Both the position numbers and the translations under genes were made by a program. A DNA stretch of 64,000 nt from an uncultured Pelagibacteraceae bacterium. Its GTDB lineage: Bacteria; Pseudomonadota; Alphaproteobacteria; Pelagibacterales; Pelagibacteraceae. Of the stretch, positions 62,466 to 64,000 are shown one piece after another (within the stretch, counting starts at the first letter, position 1; every line of letters starts with the position of its first letter). The stretch lies in contig CACLKR010000003.1 in assembly GCA_902607625.1 (NCBI GenBank), forward strand, positions 10,001 to 74,000, in the 5' to 3' direction. The notes under the pieces were generated by a model. That model saw only the letters and a list, made by a program, of their open reading frames with translations. It made no database searches and was not told the DNA's origin.

Positions 62466-63362
62466 TTGATTTCAAGGGATAAAGCCGCCTATATTTTTCT
62501 TATATTTGCAACCTTATTTTGGTCAGGCAATTTTATTGTAGGAAAAGCTGCAAGTCTTTTTGAAATACCTCCATTTACATTAAATTTTTATAGATGGACT
62601 TTCGCTTGGTTAATATTAGCGCCATTTACTCTTAAAGAAATTTTTCAAAAAAAAGAATACATATTAGAAAATTTAAGACTTATATTTATTTTAGGAATTA
62701 CGAGCATCACAATATTTAATTCAATCGTTTATTACTCACTAAATTTTACTCAAGTGATTAATGGAGTTTTAATGATTTCAACTATTCCAGTGATGATAAT
62801 TTTTTTTTCTTGGATATTGAAAATTGAAAAAACAAATCTTTACCAAATATTAGGGGTGTTTTTTTCTTTGCTTGGAGTGATGGTGATAATAACAAAGGCG
62901 GATTTAAATAAATTACTTAATTTTAATTTTAATAAAGGTGATTTATGGATGGTGGTTGCCATGTTTTCTTGGGCTTTATATTCAGCTTTGCTAAAAAAAA
63001 AAAAGTTTGATTTATCGCAAATATCACTTTTGCAAACAATTATATCAGCGGGGTTAGTTTTATTATTACCAGCTTATTTAGTTGAAATGTCTTTGGGTTA
63101 TAAAGTAGATATTCACTTACCATTCATATTAACATTAAGTTACGTTGTTCTTTTTCCAGGATTAGCTTCATTTTTTTTCTGGATTAAGGGAATTTCTATA
63201 ATAGGTTCTAATCGGTCAGGAATATTTTTACATCTGATGCCAATTTTTAGTACAATAATGGCAATACTGATATTTAAAGAAAAATTTATGATTTTTCATT
63301 TAATTGGTGCAATATTAATTATTACAGGAATAATTCTCTCATCAAAAGGGAGGCCTGCATGA
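62466..63362 (+). CDS. EamA/DMT-superfamily metabolite transporter
   Basis: The 298-residue protein starts at TTG 62466 and has ten hydrophobic helices in two repeats, each with the EamA pattern: AAYIFLIFATLFWSGNFIVG at the start of the first and GDLWMVVAMFSWALYSALLKK at the start of the second. Such carriers export or import amino acids or other small metabolites. Its place after the DadA-like gene suggests an amino-acid-related role. The stop overlaps the msrB start by 4 nt. Confidence 0.85.
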   Translation: MISRDKAAYIFLIFATLFWSGNFIVGKAASLFEIPPFTLNFYRWTFAWLILAPFTLKEIFQKKEYILENLRLIFILGITSITIFNSIVYYSLNFTQVINGVLMISTIPVMIIFFSWILKIEKTNLYQILGVFFSLLGVMVIITKADLNKLLNFNFNKGDLWMVVAMFSWALYSALLKKKKFDLSQISLLQTIISAGLVLLLPAYLVEMSLGYKVDIHLPFILTLSYVVLFPGLASFFFWIKGISIIGSNRSGIFLHLMPIFSTIMAILIFKEKFMIFHLIGAILIITGIILSSKGRPA

Positions 63363-63721
63363 TTAAAAATTTAACACAAGCACAAAAAAATATTTTGTTT
63401 AAGGAAGAAACAGAAGCGCCAGGCTCAAGTCCATTAAACCAAGAAAAAAGAGAAGGGAATTATTTTTGTGCTGGGTGTGGAACCAAATTATTTGAGTCCA
63501 GTAAAAAATATGAAAGCGGTTCAGGTTGGCCATCTTTTTTTGAAGCGTTACCAAATGTATTTGAAACTAAAATTGATAATTTAATTGGATCTTCTAGAAC
63601 AGAGTATCATTGTAAAAAATGTGGAGGGCATCATGGACATATTTTTGATGATGGACCAAAACCCACAGGTAAAAGATATTGTAATAATGGATTGTGTTTA
63701 GTTTTTGTAAAAGAAAATTAG
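63359..63721 (+). CDS. msrB: peptide-methionine (R)-S-oxide reductase
   Basis: The 120-residue protein has zinc-binding cysteines in CAGCGTKLFE (37, 40) and CKKCGGHHGHIFDDGP (85, 88), GSGWPSFFE, and the probable catalytic cysteine at about 108 in GKRYCNNGLCLVF. It repairs oxidised methionine. A second cysteine at 113 replaces the usual small residue. It is near minimal length for MsrB. It converges on a glutaredoxin gene 20 bp away. Confidence 0.93.
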   Translation: MIKNLTQAQKNILFKEETEAPGSSPLNQEKREGNYFCAGCGTKLFESSKKYESGSGWPSFFEALPNVFETKIDNLIGSSRTEYHCKKCGGHHGHIFDDGPKPTGKRYCNNGLCLVFVKEN

Positions 63722-63741
63722 TTTAAGCTACAACTTTAATA

Positions 63742-63996
63742 TTACTCAACAAGTGAATTAAGCTTACCCTCTTTTTCTAAAGTTTGTAATTCAACATTAC
63801 CACCCACGTGATGTTCACCAATAAATATTTGAGGGACAGTCTTAGCACCATTTGATTTTTTGATCATCTCCTCTCTTTTTACTGTATCTTTAGTTATATT
63901 ATATTTTGTAAATTTAATATTCTTTCTTCTTAAAAGATCTATAGCCCAGTCACAATGAATACAAAGATCACCTGTGTAAATTACTACTTTTTTCAT
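63742..63996 (-). CDS. grxC: glutaredoxin 3-type protein
   Basis: The 84-residue thioredoxin-fold protein begins VVIYTGDLCIHCDWAIDLLR with a CIHC active site (residues 12-15) in place of the common CPYC, and has the glutathione-binding TVPQIFIGEHHVGGN. The cis-proline is in TVPQ. The gene is complete, with its ATG at 63996, four bases from the window end. It likely reduces disulfides or glutathione adducts in the cytosol; the altered dipeptide may shift redox potential. Confidence 0.9.
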   Translation of the reverse strand: MKKVVIYTGDLCIHCDWAIDLLRRKNIKFTKYNITKDTVKREEMIKKSNGAKTVPQIFIGEHHVGGNVELQTLEKEGKLNSLVE

Positions 63997-64000
63997 TTGT

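Overview
The window reads as a chromosomal segment of a SAR11-clade (Pelagibacter-like) alphaproteobacterium. The evidence is very low GC, tightly packed or overlapping genes with weak or absent Shine-Dalgarno sites, a circularly permuted two-piece tmRNA of the alphaproteobacterial type (tag ANDKFALAA), and a large surface-polysaccharide island ending at a 5S rRNA that has no 16S or 23S beside it. In described Pelagibacter genomes hypervariable region 2 lies between the 23S and 5S genes. The species assignment is inference; no database was searched.

Region 1 (1-35,120) is the accessory glycan island. A leftward operon (1-4,376) carries a NeuB-type nonulosonate synthase, a Gfo/Idh/MocA oxidoreductase, a radical SAM/SPASM protein and a putative B12-binding radical SAM protein. 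A rightward operon starts with a MarR-type EPS regulator and a NusG-like elongation factor. It continues through a surface-carbohydrate transferase, sulfotransferase, DegT aminotransferase, ABC flippase, PhyH-type dioxygenase, LIC12162-type transferase, a CDP-glucose-derived sugar pathway (two nucleotidyltransferases, RfbG, cupin epimerase, C-methyltransferase, NAD-dependent reductase/epimerase), glycosyltransferases and an O-antigen ligase/polymerase. A leftward three-gene module (22,571-25,532) is followed by rightward lipid-linked glycan genes, including a WecA/MraY-like initiating transferase, up to a tRNA-Val that overlaps the last epimerase gene. A second putative B12 radical SAM gene, a HAD-like protein, an epimerase and a transaldolase-like gene close the island. 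A promoter family with the palindrome GTTCAA-N3-TTGAAC inside its 17-bp spacer occurs twice before the MarR/NusG pair and once before the distant radical SAM gene, suggesting a small local regulon.

Region 2 (35,172-39,995) holds the orphan 5S rRNA with its own promoter, rpmJ, the three-part proton-translocating transhydrogenase (pntAA-pntAB-pntB), gmd, a 40-residue membrane protein and the leftward tmRNA.

Region 3 (39,996-44,615) holds thyX, an unusual XRE-HTH/nucleotidyltransferase fusion and a phosphonate-type ABC transporter (phnD-phnC-phnE) with an inverted repeat over its promoter.

Region 4 (44,634-64,000) is core genome: Mrp ATPase, hflK-hflC-DUF2065-Do protease, miaA, branched-chain amino acid genes (ilvB, ilvN, ilvC, leuA), the rod-shape cluster (mreB, mreC, mreD, PBP2, rodA), a bactofilin, a DadA-like oxidoreductase, an EamA transporter, msrB and a glutaredoxin. 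The island shows repeated scars of gain and loss: two short tandem duplications at gene ends, a 20-codon epimerase stub and a relic gene tail.
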